Part shown: positions 13,251 through 25,651 of the stretch, in pieces | Layout: each line of letters begins with the position of its first letter | How positions within the stretch are numbered: position 1 is the first letter of the stretch | Position numbers and translations under genes: made by a program | Source of the DNA: Syngnathus acus | Taxonomy: Eukaryota > Chordata > Actinopteri > Syngnathiformes > Syngnathidae | Length of the DNA stretch: 64,000 nucleotides | Direction: 5' to 3' | Assembly (NCBI RefSeq): GCF_901709675.1 | Contig: NC_051093.1 | Coordinates: 8,175,553-8,239,552, forward strand | The notes under the pieces: model-generated | The model's database searches: none | Told to the model about the DNA's origin: nothing | The model's input: the letters and a program-made list of their open reading frames with translations, nothing else

Positions 13251-14537
13251 CAAATGGGTTACTTCTCATTTATTTACCGCATCATGCAATAAATATAGCT
13301 TCTATAATATATATATATCTACATTAAGGAATTATATAACATACATGTATAATATATAGTAGTAATCGTATGAAAATAAGAATTATTATTATTGTTTATC
13401 TTTGTTTATATGCACAGTACCTGCACACTTATGGATACACGTGTAGAGACGGAATAAAAAATTATGCCGGATCCAAATGATTAATTACTGTAGAATAACA
13501 TACACCCCCCCAAAAGGCGTAACCTTCATCTATAGGACTTTCCTCTCACACACAGACGCACATTTAAGATTAAGAAAATAATTCAGTCGGAATGAGGACT
13601 GTGTGGTTATTAATCATTGCATTTTTGAGATGGAGAAATGATTGCACACTCACCCAGTTGTTTATATTATGGAATTCCGTGTGGTGCGTGCTGTCGTATA
13701 CTCCTGAACACACGCCATCCGCCAATTTGCAAAAGTCCAGCTCTCCGTTCAGTGCAGGTATATAGGAGGAGCGCGAGCACAGTGGATCTTGTTTTTAGTG
13801 CCTTGCTCATGTCATGTTTGCTCCAATTCCTCCCTCTCTCTATTTCCCCTTCTCTCAATGTCTATTATGTATGTTAGTAGGTCAGATGTTGCATAACACG
13901 ACGCTTTGGGTGCCTAGTCACGTTTTTTGTTTCTCTCCCAGTTCTGCACCCTCCCATCTCTGCATGCCTTCGAATCCCGTTGCAGAAGAGATTGAAGGGG
14001 AGGGGCTAAATGATGTAAGGGGCGGGGCCTTCAAAAACTGTCAATCCAGACTGCGTGATAGGAAGTTAGGGACCTAAGGATGGGGTCAGTGGAGGTAATG
14101 TATACCAATATCCCTCAACTCACGTGCACATCAAGCCACAATAGTATTTGTTATAGCAACTGCCAGCAATAACTATAATAAGCAACATTAATTGTTTTCC
14201 TGAATATTCATCTCGCTTCACATAGTGTTGAATAACCCGGCTGCGATTGAAGCTCGTATTGTGATTCAGTTTGATTACGAGCAGGAATGTTTAACATTCT
14301 GGCAGACTTGAAGTGTGGAAATCCCTCACACAAAAAGTGTTAATGTTGTCATGGCGCAGCATCACAACTTTGTGTAACTGAGGACTGTGAGGCATTTGAA
14401 ATAGTTGACTGGCTATCAAACATGACTGCTTGGTGTCAGCACAGTGTTGAGTTGACAACAAACTGGTTTGTTAACCCTGACCATATTTGAACTGGACAAT
14501 GTGAAGGGGACAGTTTGCATGCCACTTTGTTTGCCAG

Positions 14538-14655
14538 TCTGCAAGAACTGGCGGAGCTAGGATTTCAAGTTAATTATTTGGTCTGGCACCTGGGGGTTCA
14601 AGGGGGGAGGCAGTCCCCCTGTGCCCCCCCCTGTAGCTCCGCCACTGTCTGCAAG
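14538..14655. mobile_element. hAT-type MITE with 8-bp target duplication
   Basis: A 102-bp element (14546-14647) starts AACTGGCGGAGCTA and ends TAGCTCCGCCACTG, so its ends are imperfect inverted repeats. It is flanked on both sides by the same 8 bp, TCTGCAAG (14538-14545 and 14648-14655). An 8-bp duplication is the hAT superfamily hallmark. It has no coding capacity, so it is non-autonomous. Confidence 0.85.
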
Positions 14656-15932
14656 TTCAACTTACTTTTAAGCGGAAAATTTGATTGTAGTTGATCACGC
14701 TGCAAGCAGCCACCATTTTTTTTTTTTTGCAGCAGCAGCATGGGATGATTTGTTGTAAGGTTCTTCTTCTTAAACAATGCCAGGAAATTGTCAGTTAAAA
14801 CTCCGCATATTTTACAGAGGTCATTTTACCACTCCCCATTATTCCAGCCTGAAATATTACCATTAAATTAGCAATTAGCATACAGATTTTTTTGGAAGAA
14901 AGCAGGAGTCAATAGGAAAAAAAAAATCCATCCACTGATTTGTAAACTTGACACTGTTATGCAGACCAGTCATAATTTATGATCCTGACCAAAAATAAGC
15001 TTCCACCTGCACATTCATAAAATTGTGCAGATTTAAATTTGGAAAATGGGATCACCTGAAGTGCAACTCTTTGTTTCCCCTCCAAGGATGAAGGATACAA
15101 ACAGCACTGAAGGAGCTGAAGCATTGGCTGCATGGATGCCCCTCCCCCATCAAAACACACATTCTCTCTGTCTCTACATCATTCCTTTCTTTTCGCACCC
15201 CATCCTTATCCCCACCCGAGCAGCCCCCCAGCTCTGTCTGCAAGCGTTCCCATGGCAACTGTCGCACTGCCTGCCTAGCAACAGGCGTTATCCTTTCACT
15301 GAAGAAAAAAAAAAAGGATGGTGGTGGTGGGGGCAACAGATTGGGGGAAAGAGGGGGTTGTGAGAGTTACGTAGATGTGAGTCGTAACATATTGCAGTGG
15401 CATCATGAAATGACATTCCTTTCTCCATCCACCTGCAGCATCTGTCGCAGACTGTATTATGCAGTCGTTTTCATTCCAACACAAGTGTGCAATTTATTTT
15501 GAAGATATATTTTAATTTATAAGAATTGTAGATGAAATTGCATTTATATTCAGGAAGTAATGTGCCCTTGAGTTTATTTTGGATATTGAATATGTAGGCT
15601 ACCTAATCTCTCGTTCAAAGTCTGCTGGGACGGACTTTAGCTTCAGGTTATTAACCAACCTTGAATTAATGTGTTTTGGTTTTTAAAAAGATTATCCCCT
15701 ACATAAAGCAAAACAAAACGGTCTACAGTATACATAAAACAATTTAAACGAATCGTAAACTCTGTCACATAACCTTTTCTTGTATAAATATAATTGAAAG
15801 AACAAAAATGGAGAGCTGCTGAAATGAACTCGTCACCAACTTGCTAATATCAGAACAAAAGAATAGGATTTTCCAATTATTTGCATGATGAAAAATGGAT
15901 TTAGACTTGAGTGCGTCTCAATGATATTTTGC

Positions 15933-15945
15933 TGCCCCCTGGTGG
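15933..15945 (-). promoter_or_regulatory. CTCF-like motif, minus orientation
   Basis: TGCCCCCTGGTGG reads CCACCAGGGGGCA on the minus strand, which matches the CTCF core. It lies about 0.8 kb beyond the stop codon of the second nfil3 gene. Binding is not shown. Confidence 0.45.
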
Positions 15946-16428
15946 ACAACTATACAAAAAAACGAGCAGTCTGTTGACTTTGTTGCTCGTTTTACATGAT
16001 GAGAAACATTACAAGAGCCGCAACTATGTTTTAAAGTTACCCAGCAACTCTATTATTTACAAAAAAGAGGATCATTTAAATTTAATATATATAAAATGAC
16101 CATAACACAGTGACTTTATCAAATGTTTATTTCAGTTGAAATAAAAATATACAGACACCATTCAAATTTGAACAGATAAATTGACAAACAACAGATATAA
16201 ACACAACCAACAACCAACACATTGAAGGAAACTTGAGTCTTGAGTTTTTCTTAGCTCACCAGGATTTGATGTCTACCTGCTACCTTCTTATCTGCTATCT
16301 GTTTACAGTGATCTGACTTGTCTCAACAGTGCAAAGCATTTTGCAATCGCTTTTGCGAAAATCTTTGAAGTTGTGATGTTATTTGCCATCGTTAGCTGTC
16401 ACAGTGTGTTGGATTATACAAATGAATG

Positions 16429-16572
16429 TACAGTGAACTCCCGCATAGTGGTGGTCAGCATTAGTGAATTCAACTATTTGCAGATATATTTGGGAACTTT
16501 TTGTATTCTTCATCTATCAGCAATTTTTGGTGCAATTTCCCCAAACCACCACGATTAACGAGATTCATTGTA
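16429..16572. mobile_element. Pogo/Tigger-like MITE, degraded
   Basis: A 140-bp element begins CAGTGAACTCCCG and ends with the degenerate inverse GATTCATTG. TA dinucleotides flank both ends, as expected for a Tc1/mariner/pogo target site. A better preserved relative lies at 51888-52148. If the distal polyadenylation site near 16125 is used, the element is inside the 3' UTR of nfil3 paralogue 2. Confidence 0.6.
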
Positions 16573-16653
16573 CATCTGACACAAAATGGAAGCTCCATGC
16601 CTGAGGCGTGCAACCTAAACAGCAGACTACAAGAGGAATATATATTACTGACA

Positions 16654-16659
16654 TTTATT
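16654..16659 (-). terminator. Candidate polyadenylation signal of nfil3 paralogue 2
   Basis: AATAAA on the minus strand lies 56 bp past the stop codon. A second copy lies at about 16125-16130. Proximal use would give a very short 3' UTR. Confidence 0.4.
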
Positions 16660-16714
16660 ACAAAAAAAAGCAAAACACATCACATTGTTAACGATTACTG
16701 ACAAAGAGTGCTTC

Positions 16715-17857
16715 TTAGGTAGCGTTGGACATGAGCTGCTCTGTGAAAAGTCTTTTAAGTTGAGCCACCTCCATGCTCAAAGAGCTCAGTTGAGTCTTCA
16801 GGAAGTTGTTCTCATGCTGGTACTTGACCTCTGTGTGTCCTTGAGAAGGAGGCTGCAGGTTGAAGTTTGGGGCGGCATGCTGAGGTGACTGTCTCCCCTT
16901 CCTGCCCCCGTTGTTCTGCAGAGGAAGCCACGGGCTCGAGTGCCGCTCTCCTGTTTCGCCCCTAATTAGTTCTTGGCCTTTGGGGGTATCACGCGGACCT
17001 TCTACGGCGGGAGGTGCTGGGCTGCGTCGAGTGCCGCTGGGATCGCTTGCCGCATCGCCTGCCTCACAGTTGCTGGGTGTCTTGAAACGTAGCTTATGCG
17101 GGAGGTTCTTCATAGACTCGGCTTGGTCCACCCTGTGGTGGACATCAGCAGAGTGGTAGAGGTCCAAGTTCATCTCCTCTGCTCTGTGTGGTGAAGATCT
17201 TTCCTGGTCACTGAGCCGGTCTTCGAAGTAGACTGGGCTTCCAACACTTGAGCTACCTGGAGTTGAAAAGCCAGAATCTTCCGACAGGTTGCCACCGTCT
17301 CTGGAGCCTCGTCCGCTCGGCTGACTTGTCTGGTTGTTGATGTGTGATGAGGAGTTGAGGAGATAATAGTGGGGAGTCACACTGGGAGGGGTGTGCGGAG
17401 GCGCCGCGGAAAGAGGCAAGATGGCCGCATTGGACGGATCTTTCACCAAACCAAATCGGAACTTGAGAGCCAACAGCTCGGCCCTGAGCCGAGCGTTCTC
17501 CTCCAGCAGGGCCAGCACGCGACTCTCCAAGACCATGTCGTTCACCCGTCGCTTTTCCCGCGAACGCTTGGCCGCCTCGTTGTTCTTCTTCCTTTTGTCC
17601 CAGTAGCCTTCGTCTTTCTTTTCAAGCGGGATGAACTCACGCTTGCGTCTGATGCTGGATGAGGGACTTTCTTTGCGCTTTACGGCGGTGGTACGGCCCA
17701 GCAGGGAGCGGGCCAGCAGGTTGCTGGAGGTCAGGACGGACATGGTATCATCTGCGAAGGCTCGAGGTACTTTCTCTGCTTCTGCTGAGGACTCCAATGG
17801 GTGGAGCATAGCTACACCCTGCTGCACCCTCATCTCCTGGGATACCTCCTCAAACAT
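16715..17857 (-). CDS. nfil3: NFIL3-type bZIP transcriptional repressor, paralogue 2
   Basis: The single coding exon gives 380 aa. Residues 69-138 hold the NFIL3 b[23 protein letters not shown], the basic region [14 protein letters not shown] (91-104), then a zipper ending LKFRFGLV. A Ser/Gly/Pro stretch around 190-213 ([20 protein letters not shown]) and NLPHKLRFK (251-259) follow. The last 35 residues form a second leucine heptad ([10 protein letters not shown], 361-370), matching the C-terminal segment of mammalian NFIL3 and missing from paralogue 1. The protein should act in the nucleus as a D-box-binding repressor. The ATG at 17857 is chosen because a TGA lies in frame eight codons upstream. 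It sits head to tail with paralogue 1, 7.2 kb apart. It resembles the nfil3-6 class of fish genes, but the number is not certain. Confidence 0.93.
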   Translation of the reverse strand: MFEEVSQEMRVQQGVAMLHPLESSAEAEKVPRAFADDTMSVLTSSNLLARSLLGRTTAVKRKESPSSSIRRKREFIPLEKKDEGYWDKRKKNNEAAKRSREKRRVNDMVLESRVLALLEENARLRAELLALKFRFGLVKDPSNAAILPLSAAPPHTPPSVTPHYYLLNSSSHINNQTSQPSGRGSRDGGNLSEDSGFSTPGSSSVGSPVYFEDRLSDQERSSPHRAEEMNLDLYHSADVHHRVDQAESMKNLPHKLRFKTPSNCEAGDAASDPSGTRRSPAPPAVEGPRDTPKGQELIRGETGERHSSPWLPLQNNGGRKGRQSPQHAAPNFNLQPPSQGHTEVKYQHENNFLKTQLSSLSMEVAQLKRLFTEQLMSNAT

Positions 17858-17909
17858 TGAGAATGTACAACAGCGTCAAATCTCAGGTTGCGTTGATGTT
17901 GCAGCAACA

Positions 17910-17925
17910 GTGCCACCTAGTGGTG
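17910..17925 (-). promoter_or_regulatory. CTCF-like motif, minus orientation, strong match
   Basis: The minus strand reads CACCACTAGGTGGCAC, a full match to the degenerate CTCF core CCASYAGRKGGCRC. It lies about 55 bp upstream of the start codon of nfil3 paralogue 2. Confidence 0.5.
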
Positions 17926-18540
17926 AGGGAGACACAATGGAGGGGATTTAATGGTTACGCAACTGCCATTACAACACAATATTATGTAAGTCTATTACAC
18001 TACTCTCGCGAAACTGGAGCAACTTGTTGTGTAATTTATAATCAATAAGATCTTACGTGACACTAAGACGGTGCTGTGGCACAACTTTTTTGGTGTTATA
18101 TTGCCCTACATGACTTTGACCTACATTTTTATTTCACTTAAACCCATCGCCAGAATACACCAGAATATACTATAATAATAATATCATAATTTATATCCTA
18201 TAAATAATACTTGACTTTTTTTTATTATAGCACAGCGCCTTTTAAATCTACATAAATTCCGGTCTTCCGCCAACAGGACTATCGACCCACTTCTGACGGG
18301 AACACCGTCTGTGTCCTGACGAGAACAGACTAAACCTGCATAAAGCAGCATATTGTCCCAAACTAACACAGACTACGCCAGGACATTTTGTACTAATCAA
18401 CCCCTTATTTTTTTTCCAGAAAAAATAAAATGCAACTTAATTCCATGTTTAGAAAATTGCAAAATATAGACTAAACCCCCGAATAATACAATAAATTCAA
18501 ATACATCACTATTTAAGTAATACTGATAATAATAGCGTCA

Positions 18541-18960
18541 ATGGAATTAGTTGTACCTGTGATGGGAATTCGGTGCCGCCGGTTCCCGAAGATGCGCTGT
18601 CGGTTCCTCCGTGCGCGCTGCAGATGCTCTCTGCTCTGTAAACGTTACGTGATATTATCAGCCGCGCTGTTCTTCACTCTGCTCTACTTGGAAGAGCGCT
18701 GCCTCTTATTTGTAACGCAGAGTTCAGCTTGGGACGGTTTCTATCCTTGCATGAACCAGCTGGGGCCCGGTTTGTGTGCAAATTGAGGGACCGCCTTCTA
18801 AAGTGACCACTCTCATAAGCCAGCCCCCCCGCCCCCTCTCGCGCGCCAACGACCGCCCCTGTGCAGAGGAAAGCTCCCGACGGTTGCCGCAAATAGCAGA
18901 TGCCGTCGTCATATAACCTCATCGACTCCTCCCCTCCCCACATTGCGTAAGTGCGTCATA
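18541..18960 (-). promoter_or_regulatory. Promoter and probable 5' exon of nfil3 paralogue 2
   Basis: This is a CpG-rich island with GC boxes (near 18826-18838) and a TATA-like GTTATATGACG on the minus strand (18907-18918). Just upstream sits a cluster of bZIP-type sites: TTACGCAATG (18943-18952), TGACGCAC and, further out, TTACGCCATTGCAAC (18971-18985 on the plus strand). A plausible donor CATCACAG|GTACAAC puts the last base of a non-coding exon at 18557. The matching acceptor upstream of the ATG at 17857 is weak. Confidence 0.55.
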
Positions 18961-21900
18961 ATGAAGCAATGTTACGCCATTGCAACACAAAGCAGCAGAA
19001 CCGTCCGAAAATCAGAACCAATATGAATCTGAGCAGAATTTGCATCAGTAGCGAATTTAGAAAATTATATAAATGGTATAGTTGATCCATCTATCAGATT
19101 TTTTAATGTTATAAATAAAAGCAGGTTCTAAATAAACAGTGTTTGTCCAAACAAACGAATCAACCTCTGTATGATTTTTTTTCTCGGAGATAATAATTGT
19201 CATTTCATATTTTGCTGCTTATGGTGCAATTATGTTACAGACACCTGTAAAACACATTTCAGAAATATTACGGAGTGAATCTTGTATTAATCAAGCAATT
19301 ACAGAATGCAGTTCGTCATCACTGCACATTACAATTATGCCCCCCCCCCCCCCCCCAAAAAAAATAAAAATAAAAACAGATTTCAGTCTTAAACTGGAAG
19401 CTGTCTGACAGGATGTTCCTGACTCACACTTTCCATCCTGACTGCTAATTTGAATTGGTTGCATAGGCAACATTTGATAAAAGTTAACAGCCTCAAGGTC
19501 AAACAGCCAAACAAACCTGTTTGGTTTTAAAAGTATGATCTTTCACTTTCAAGTCAATAAACCGCTTGAGCAAGCAAACATGTTTTAGTTGATGGTTAAC
19601 GCCATCCGCTTTGATCCCCTTCATTGTTTGGCCACCTTGAGATCTTGATGGAGACAAAGGCTGGTGGCTTTACAATCACAGCAGATTGTCATTTCCTATA
19701 AATGGGACTTTTTTTTAAAAAATAATGACAGGCAGTTCCATGTTGGAACATCGTTGTATAGATGGTAGAAAACGGATGGATTGATATTTAACGGCACTTA
19801 AAGTTTACAGTTCCAGTAAGCAGGCATTTTAACATAGAGATAAAATCATGCTGCAAGCTACATTATCGAATCAATCAAGTACGGAATTTCTTGGCAAATA
19901 GATTGTTGTTTCTTGTCGTAAATAATGCCTTCAGTTTTCTTTGACATTAATTTTTCAAAAGCAAAGGTCAATATATGAGAGAAAGAAATTATTCATCATA
20001 CTGAGTCTGGGCCCTGAGGACATGTATATAAAAAAAAAAAGTTTGAGAAGTGAGAACAGAAAGTGCTCAGAGTAGTTGGCACAAACTAACAATGGTGAGT
20101 TTGTTAAAAGAAATAAAACTAATCAATGAATGGTAAGCATGCAAACATAGAACAAGCTAAATCTTTCTTTGTATGAATCTATAGTATGCATAATACATGA
20201 TGTTTTCATTTTCTTCCCTGGGATTTTTAGAAATGATTTCATTACGGGAAGACTGACACTCCACAGAGGCTCAATTTGAAGACTACAAATCATACCGCTT
20301 CGTTAATGCCTTTATGAAACAATAATGAGCTGTCTGTTTGGCTCGAGGAACCTCGTTGCCTCAGTAAACATCCTGGGGCTCTCATAAATCTTCAGGAGAA
20401 GACCAATAAAATATTACGCGAAATAATGTCCTGATTGTACTTTCCAACAATCTCTACTAACAATCATTGACGTACTCCGAGAGATTATTTTGACCTAAAA
20501 AGAATGCAGCAATGTTTTCTTAAGAAACAAAATCTCCAAGGTCATAGTGACTGTTTGCTTTACGCAACAGGAAGTCGGTTACATCACAGATCTGATTGCC
20601 TTACGAAATAAATGCAATACTTGAAGTTCTACTTTCCAAAGCAGCGTTGCTTCAGGCTTCTTTGGAAATGGGTGTGGAAAAAGCTGATTTATGTCTTTCA
20701 CATGTCGTTCTTACAAGATCAGGGAAAAAAAAGCTATCTCTGTAATTATTGTATTGATCAAGGAGGAGCTTGTAATTTCATCATGTTTACATAAGGAAGC
20801 CTGCAATGTTTTTCTGATGCATCAAAACAAAAAAGTAGTTTGGAGTGAACTCAAGTCAGCAAACCTCGTGAGAGAATAAATGTTTCTCAGGTTTAAGCTG
20901 AAATTCTTGACATTCAAGCCGAGCCCCTAATGGAATGGCTGACCTTGTTTTATTTGACCTCTAGGCGGGTTTCACTGAAAAAACATGTCAGCCAAGAATT
21001 TACAAGAAGGCTGACTTCCTGAAAACTGTAAACTGACACTTGTGCTAAAACAACAACAACAACAAAAAGCATCAAGGCTTGAATGAGTTGATGAAAGAGT
21101 TGGCAAATCACAAATAGCATGCTTCATCTTGCTGTGACAGAAAAAAAAAAAAAATCTGATCATTTTCACAAAAAACTAATTTTGCAACTCACTAAAAATA
21201 CCCCGTTGTTATTTCGAGGATATTTTAAAACTTTTACAAGACAGTTTTACCAGATATTCAAAACATAATAATAACCCTGATATGGCTGAATAATTGGAAT
21301 AATTAATTTATGACTCAATAAAAGCACTTTGATCTCCTCTCACAGTCTTAACAAGAAATGTGTCCCACCATTAATAAGAATATATTACAAATACCTCACA
21401 TTTGTACAGATTGAGGCTTGCTGTTGTGTTACACAAGGGTGTTGCGCAATCCAGAAACCAGACATTGGGAGTGCAAATTCTCATTAGAAAAACAGCCAGC
21501 CAGGTGCCATTAGTTCTCGAGTTTGGATTTGCTTGCTGAAGTTGACAAATAAGGGCACGATACGTCAAGTGGAGCCTATTTCCACCCCAAAATAGACCAG
21601 AAGTCTTTGGAAAAGGGCAAAAGGGTGACTGACATAGTTAGCCGATCAGAGGAAGAAGGTCAGAGCCATTAATGACTTATAGCTCACTGTCACTGGCGGT
21701 ACAAAGTGTTCCTGACTAACTGCTGTCTCATTCGTAGACTTCTTCTCGTCTCGCTTCCGAGCAATGACGCTTGTAAAATGTGCTGCAGGAACATAACGTG
21801 CACAGCAGTAAAGCATTGGCCTACTTTTTACATGGCGAATAAGGTTACCTAATGTGATAACACCCCAAGGCATTCATGAGCTGCCGCCGATTGTTTGTTA

Positions 21901-24505
21901 TGTCAGGCACTGAAAGTGACGATGACGAAAAACAACTGTGCTCCAGTTCATATCCAAGTGTGACAAAAACATATCTGACAGTCTGTTTATTTATTTTTTC
22001 TTGCTGAGAGACGTGCAAGGCAACTCGCATCGAAATACTTCCCAGAAACTCATTTTCCACAAACATTCCACAAATTCAGATCCAGAAATGTATTTGTTTA
22101 AAAGAAAGATCCATAAATACAAATAACCATATTTGATGATTACAATTTGTAGTCGAATGCTTTTAGACCAAAACACATTTATGTAACGGCCGTAGACATA
22201 ATCTCAAGCCCCCCCCGTTATGCACAGGACAGATGTATTGGTGGAGCTATAAATAGCCCATGACTCATTTTGTCGGACTTGGGGTTCAGTTTCATAACAA
22301 GGAGAGTGCTGCATTTACTTGTTGCCTGCCGGTGGATGCATTTTTGGTTGGTCAGGGAAACTATAATCATTGCTATTCCATCACACTTTCAGTTTTACTG
22401 CAGTACTAAAGTGAAGGTTGTTACAGAGACAAAAACAAATAATATATAGATATAAGACAGAAGCCAAGAGACTCAGACCTGCTTTCCTCTCAATGATTCT
22501 ATTCTTAGCCTTTTGAAATACGTCACACTGTTGCCAACGCAACCCGCTTTGGATCTTTTAAGGGAGGGGAGACGGGTTGGGTTATGAAATGCACACAGTG
22601 CAAAAAAAAACAAAAGTTCATGCAAGACATCTGAGACAGTATTTTTTTTTAGCTAAAAAAAACCAAAACACAACACACTGGCTTGTGGCAAAAGCAATCA
22701 CCCTATGCTGAAGTAGAAAAAAAAAAAAAACTGGACTCTAAAATCTACTTTTTGGCCCATTATTATGTTTGTTTTGATGACTTTGCCTGGTGAAAGTCTC
22801 TGAACACAAAAGAGATTTCCTGTATTATCCACTTTCATGTATTTGTACTGAGGAAAAAAAAAAGCTAGCTCGTGTAAAAAGAGGCTTTTATACCATCAAA
22901 ACATGTTCCCAAAATTTTGCTCACAAAACAATTTTGCTACTGATAATAACCGGAAAAATCCAACTTAAGTGAAGGTATATCTATTTTTTGAATGTGCAAA
23001 CTGACATCAACGGTAACTGGTTGGCTCTTTCATTTGGGAACAAAAGGTTCATTCAGACTAGCACGTAACCATCCCTGATTATGTAAAGCATATTTTGCGG
23101 TTGCATAATCCGTTTCTAATAAGAGGGTTTGTGCACATATAGGTGCAACCGTTTGTTTTCCTTTGGCGTTCATTCCAGCATAACAGTGGCACACAAAAGT
23201 GGATGTTACATCACATCACACACTACCATACAATAAAAATAAAACAATTTACAATGCATGTCCAAACTAGGATCCCTTAAATCACATTCACATGAATTTG
23301 CTTGAATTAAAATGAGCACTATGTTCTGGAACTCTTAACAAGCAGACAAATCCCATGACTTTCTGAAGAACACTATTATGTGATAAAATGGACGGTTCAC
23401 ATAGGTCACAAGTAGACACTGTCTTGGCAAAAAAATTCACAGTTTGTTTGTTTGTTTTTCCCTTCATGTCAATTAAGGTCAAGTACTGTAATTCCCTGAG
23501 GCTCCCATACAGTCAAATCTTTGATATTTCAAAGAACATTTTTTCAAGGCTCAAATCACATAACTTTGATGTCTCATAATGTGCTTATTATTTCAGAGAT
23601 TTTCCACATTTATGCAATGCATAATTTCCCAATTAACTTTTATGAGGACATTTTTAAAATTATTATTAGCTGTTAAAAATCTTACATATTTATGGAAAAA
23701 TTAAGCACTGTGAATTTTTTTTAAACAATTTAATTTGTGGCAGTTGGCAGCCAAAAGCTAAAATAAAATTTAATTAATTGTGATTCACATTTTTGCAAAA
23801 AAGAATAAAGAAATCTGAAGGAATTCCATGACTAAGGAAGAAAAGATGTGTGAGAGGGTGTGCACACTTATGCAACCGCATTTTATCAGTTGTTTTGTTC
23901 GTTTTTATTTTCTCAATGTTTTTTCTTCATCACAAAAGGGTGTGTAGACTTTTTTTTATATCCACTGTAGATTCCTGAAGCATTACAATATTTCTTAGGG
24001 CAGCTTCATTTAAATGTCACAGTTTATGTAATGCAAGAGACACGCCTAAAAACACAACAGCTAATGACAACCACAAGGAAAACAGAAGCCAAAGGTATCA
24101 CACCAAGAACAAACATTGACATTTCAACTCATTAACACAATTCTGTTCATATTCTTAAGAAAACTTGAAACATTTAAAAATACCGAAATAACGCATTTCA
24201 GATTTCAAGGGAGTAGACAACAATGTAGAAAAGCCAACGTATCGCCCATTCCTTTCTGTTATCACGCTTACTGTCTTAAACATCATTGTTGGGTTTTTGC
24301 AATCTGATCTCACGGAATGAGACAACCGCAGGAAGAAGCCAGAGGGGCGAGAGAGAGAGAGAAAGAATAGGAGGGCTTGTTGTGGACAATGAACAATCAA
24401 CCAGGACATTTGAGGTCTGTTGACTGTTGTCTTGTGTTCCCACTCTTCACTTATTCATTACTTTTCAGTGACTTAAGGTCGTTGGCATTCACAACATGTC
24501 CTTCA

Positions 24506-24588
24506 TTAACTCATTCACTCCCATTGACGCATATAGACGTCAACATTTGATCTGGGCTGCGAATGAAACACAACTTGGAATGAGTTAA
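24506..24588. mobile_element. 83-bp element with 11-bp terminal inverted repeats
   Basis: The segment opens TTAACTCATTC and closes GAATGAGTTAA, an exact 11-bp inverted pair. The interior resembles the TCATTCACTCCCATTGACG repeat that I recall as common in fish genomes. No target duplication is evident beyond the ends themselves. Confidence 0.65.
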
Positions 24589-25419
24589 GAACATTTGATC
24601 GTTGTTGTCATTAGATAGAACCTCAATATTTTGGTTGTGACCGTGTTCTAAGGTGATAAATTCTGACTATAGGAGGAAACGTGGGTGGCACGGATGAGTC
24701 ATTCCTCATTTGGGTTCTGAGTTACTGCTTGTGGTGGGACTAGAGAAAAGAAGTGAGTCAGGCTCCATATCTCACAGTGACGTCAGAGCTCTGTTGTTGT
24801 TCTGCTTTCTCGTTCACACACAAAGCTTTTTGGTATTTGTGCATCCACGGTGTTTATCGTGTTTGGTTGCAACATTCTGTTGGAGTGGACGGTGGTTGTA
24901 ATCCACCCTTTGGCACTGGGTGAAAATTCCAGAGTCATTTCCCACAAGACGTTCTTCCAAAAGTTTGAAAGAAGAAAAAAAGCACACATTTTTTGATAAG
25001 TGTGATTCACTTTGGGTCTGTTTTGGCAGCCATGCTCTTGAACAAAATGTTACAGATGTTCTTTCAAGCGGTGTACATGACGGCCTGTTCTTATTTCATA
25101 AAGTATGTGAGTCATCATTCGATCATTTACAAAGGTTACATAACTGTTCTGTACGTTCCATCGCTGCTTCCGGTATGGGACTGCATCTTGCATAAATTAT
25201 CGTCATCATCACTATGCAGTAATATTAAACTGGACATTACTGTCAATCAATCACATCCCGACCCCCCCCCCCCCCCCCCCCCACACTTTTAATAATTTAA
25301 TTTACTTTCACTCAGATACAAATGTTTTTTAAAACGCTCTTGTGTTTTGGGTTTATTTTTTTTATACTTTGGCTTCAATACTTTCAATACTTTGGCTTCT
25401 GTGAGAAAACAAGGTCATA

Positions 25420-25436
25420 CTGCCCCCTCTTGGTGA
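25420..25436 (-). promoter_or_regulatory. CTCF-like motif, minus orientation
   Basis: The minus strand reads TCACCAAGAGGGGGCAG, close to the CTCF core. It lies about 40 bp past the candidate polyadenylation signal of the AKAP2/MISP-like gene. Confidence 0.4.
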
Positions 25437-25471
25437 ATAATTGGAATGAGAAAATAAAGGGCAAAAAGACG

Positions 25472-25477
25472 TTTATT
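25472..25477 (-). terminator. Candidate polyadenylation signal of the AKAP2/MISP-like gene
   Basis: AATAAA on the minus strand lies about 175 bp past the stop codon at 25652. This gives a normal short 3' UTR. Confidence 0.5.
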
Positions 25478-25651
25478 GTGGATGTTTACTATAGAAACAA
25501 ATTTAAAACTCCAAAAAAGAAAAGAATATAACCGAGCTACAGTTAGTTAGTTGAAGCAAAATATACAAACCAGGTGTGAAACGCTAATACATAAACAGGA
25601 TTTAACTACTTGGAACAATAATTTCAATGTTGATATTTGATGTCGGAGTTG

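Larger units (their letters stand above)
13251..16420. other. Spacer between the two nfil3-like genes
   Basis: No gene is supportable. The stretch holds an hAT-type MITE (14538-14655) and a CTCF-like motif (15933-15945). Poly-pyrimidine tracts around 15.1-15.3 kb create spurious open frames. Confidence 0.6.
18961..25450. other. Intergenic stretch without a recognised gene
   Basis: Neither strand shows coding structure, only short AT-rich frames. The stretch contains homopolymer runs (poly-C at about 19340, poly-A at several sites), a TIR element at 24506-24588 and a GA-rich patch near 24350. Confidence 0.6.
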
